This document shows, in pieces, positions 35,451 through 35,583 of a stretch of DNA of 35,583 nt. This stretch comes from Anaerophaga thermohalophila str. Valhall (GTDB taxonomy: Bacteria > Bacteroidota > Bacteroidia > Bacteroidales > Marinilabiliaceae). The stretch covers positions 1 to 35,583 of the forward strand of contig NZ_AHZV01000247.1 of NCBI RefSeq assembly GCF_000250735.1, written 5' to 3'. Position 1 is the first letter of the stretch. Each line of letters starts with the position of its first letter. The position numbers and the translations under genes are program-made. The notes beneath the pieces were generated by a model that was not told the origin of the DNA, ran no database searches, and saw nothing but the letters and a program-made list of their open reading frames with translations.

Positions 35451-35583
35451 TGAGCCCGGTCTAAAAAGCATCTTTGTTGCCAAACTCTGTGTTGTTTTAA
35501 ATTTTTGCATCCTCATTAACAATGAGTTAACTCCGGCACAAAAATTTAAAACGCCTTGATTTTGACAAAAATATGCTTTTTAT
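35451..35583. repeat. MITE-like palindromic element, copy 2
   Basis: Inverted copy of 33077-33209 with three differences over 133 bases; it runs off the window end, so its outer boundary is not seen. It lies upstream of the transglutaminase promoter. Confidence 0.85.

Noticed and set aside
33077-35583. Composite transposon around the transglutaminase gene
   Set aside because: There is no transposase, and the flanking elements are only about 130 bp; MITE-like repeats fit better.

Overview
The window looks like a piece of a Bacteroidota chromosome, most likely Bacteroidales/Marinilabiliales-like. The evidence is two SusC/SusD outer-membrane uptake pairs, many lipoproteins, AT-rich intergenic DNA with TTTG/TAnnTTTG promoters, no Shine-Dalgarno-like leaders, and simple polypurine/polypyrimidine stretches between genes. 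The genus cannot be fixed from the sequence alone. Every gene I accept lies on the minus strand, so the biological reading order runs from high to low coordinates. No rRNA, tRNA, CRISPR, transposase, integrase or regulatory-protein gene was seen.

Layout in transcription order. (1) 35583-33847: a transglutaminase-fold lipoprotein with its own promoter, bracketed by two copies of a 133-bp element in inverted orientation. (2) 33840-32840: a gene-free, repeat-rich stretch. (3) 32838-30515: an NlpC/P60 lipoprotein and a Tat-exported Ala-Glu-type dipeptide epimerase, 5 nt apart. (4) 30391-23443: a metallophosphoesterase/beta-propeller lipoprotein, SusC2 and SusD2, ended by a strong UUCG hairpin terminator. 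(5) 23280-22117: a DUF1343/NamZ exo-N-acetylmuramidase. (6) 21632-18798: a two-part FAD/Fe-S D-lactate (or glycolate) dehydrogenase, followed by a terminator. (7) 18316-7234: SusC1, SusD1, a DUF5018 surface lipoprotein, two paralogous GHL10-type glycosidase-like lipoproteins, a small unknown lipoprotein and a secreted SGNH hydrolase, driven by a textbook promoter. (8) 6966-157: a sodium:solute symporter, a second SGNH hydrolase, a DUF4434-type TIM-barrel protein, an N-acylglucosamine 2-epimerase and a lipoprotein FAD oxidoreductase.

My reading (inference) is that much of this is a locus for using peptidoglycan or muropeptides as food. NamZ would release MurNAc, GHL10 proteins would act on the glycan (relatives of DigH/YngK), the NlpC/P60 enzyme and the dipeptide epimerase would process the stem peptide, a D-lactate dehydrogenase would oxidise the lactyl group freed from MurNAc, and an AGE-type epimerase would handle amino sugar. 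The peptide-processing steps appear to have been moved outside the inner membrane. MurQ, a MurNAc kinase and a regulator are not in the window.

Two further themes stand out. Three genes (FAD oxidoreductase, small SGNH hydrolase, SusC2), and perhaps a fourth junction, are broken by exactly one base in a homopolymer near the 5' end. This means either indel errors in the sequence or slippage-based switching. Several intergenic motifs recur: a 16-bp operator-like site at the NlpC and transglutaminase promoters, a 24-bp leader motif, a 41-bp repeat, and palindromic repeats at both ends of the block.
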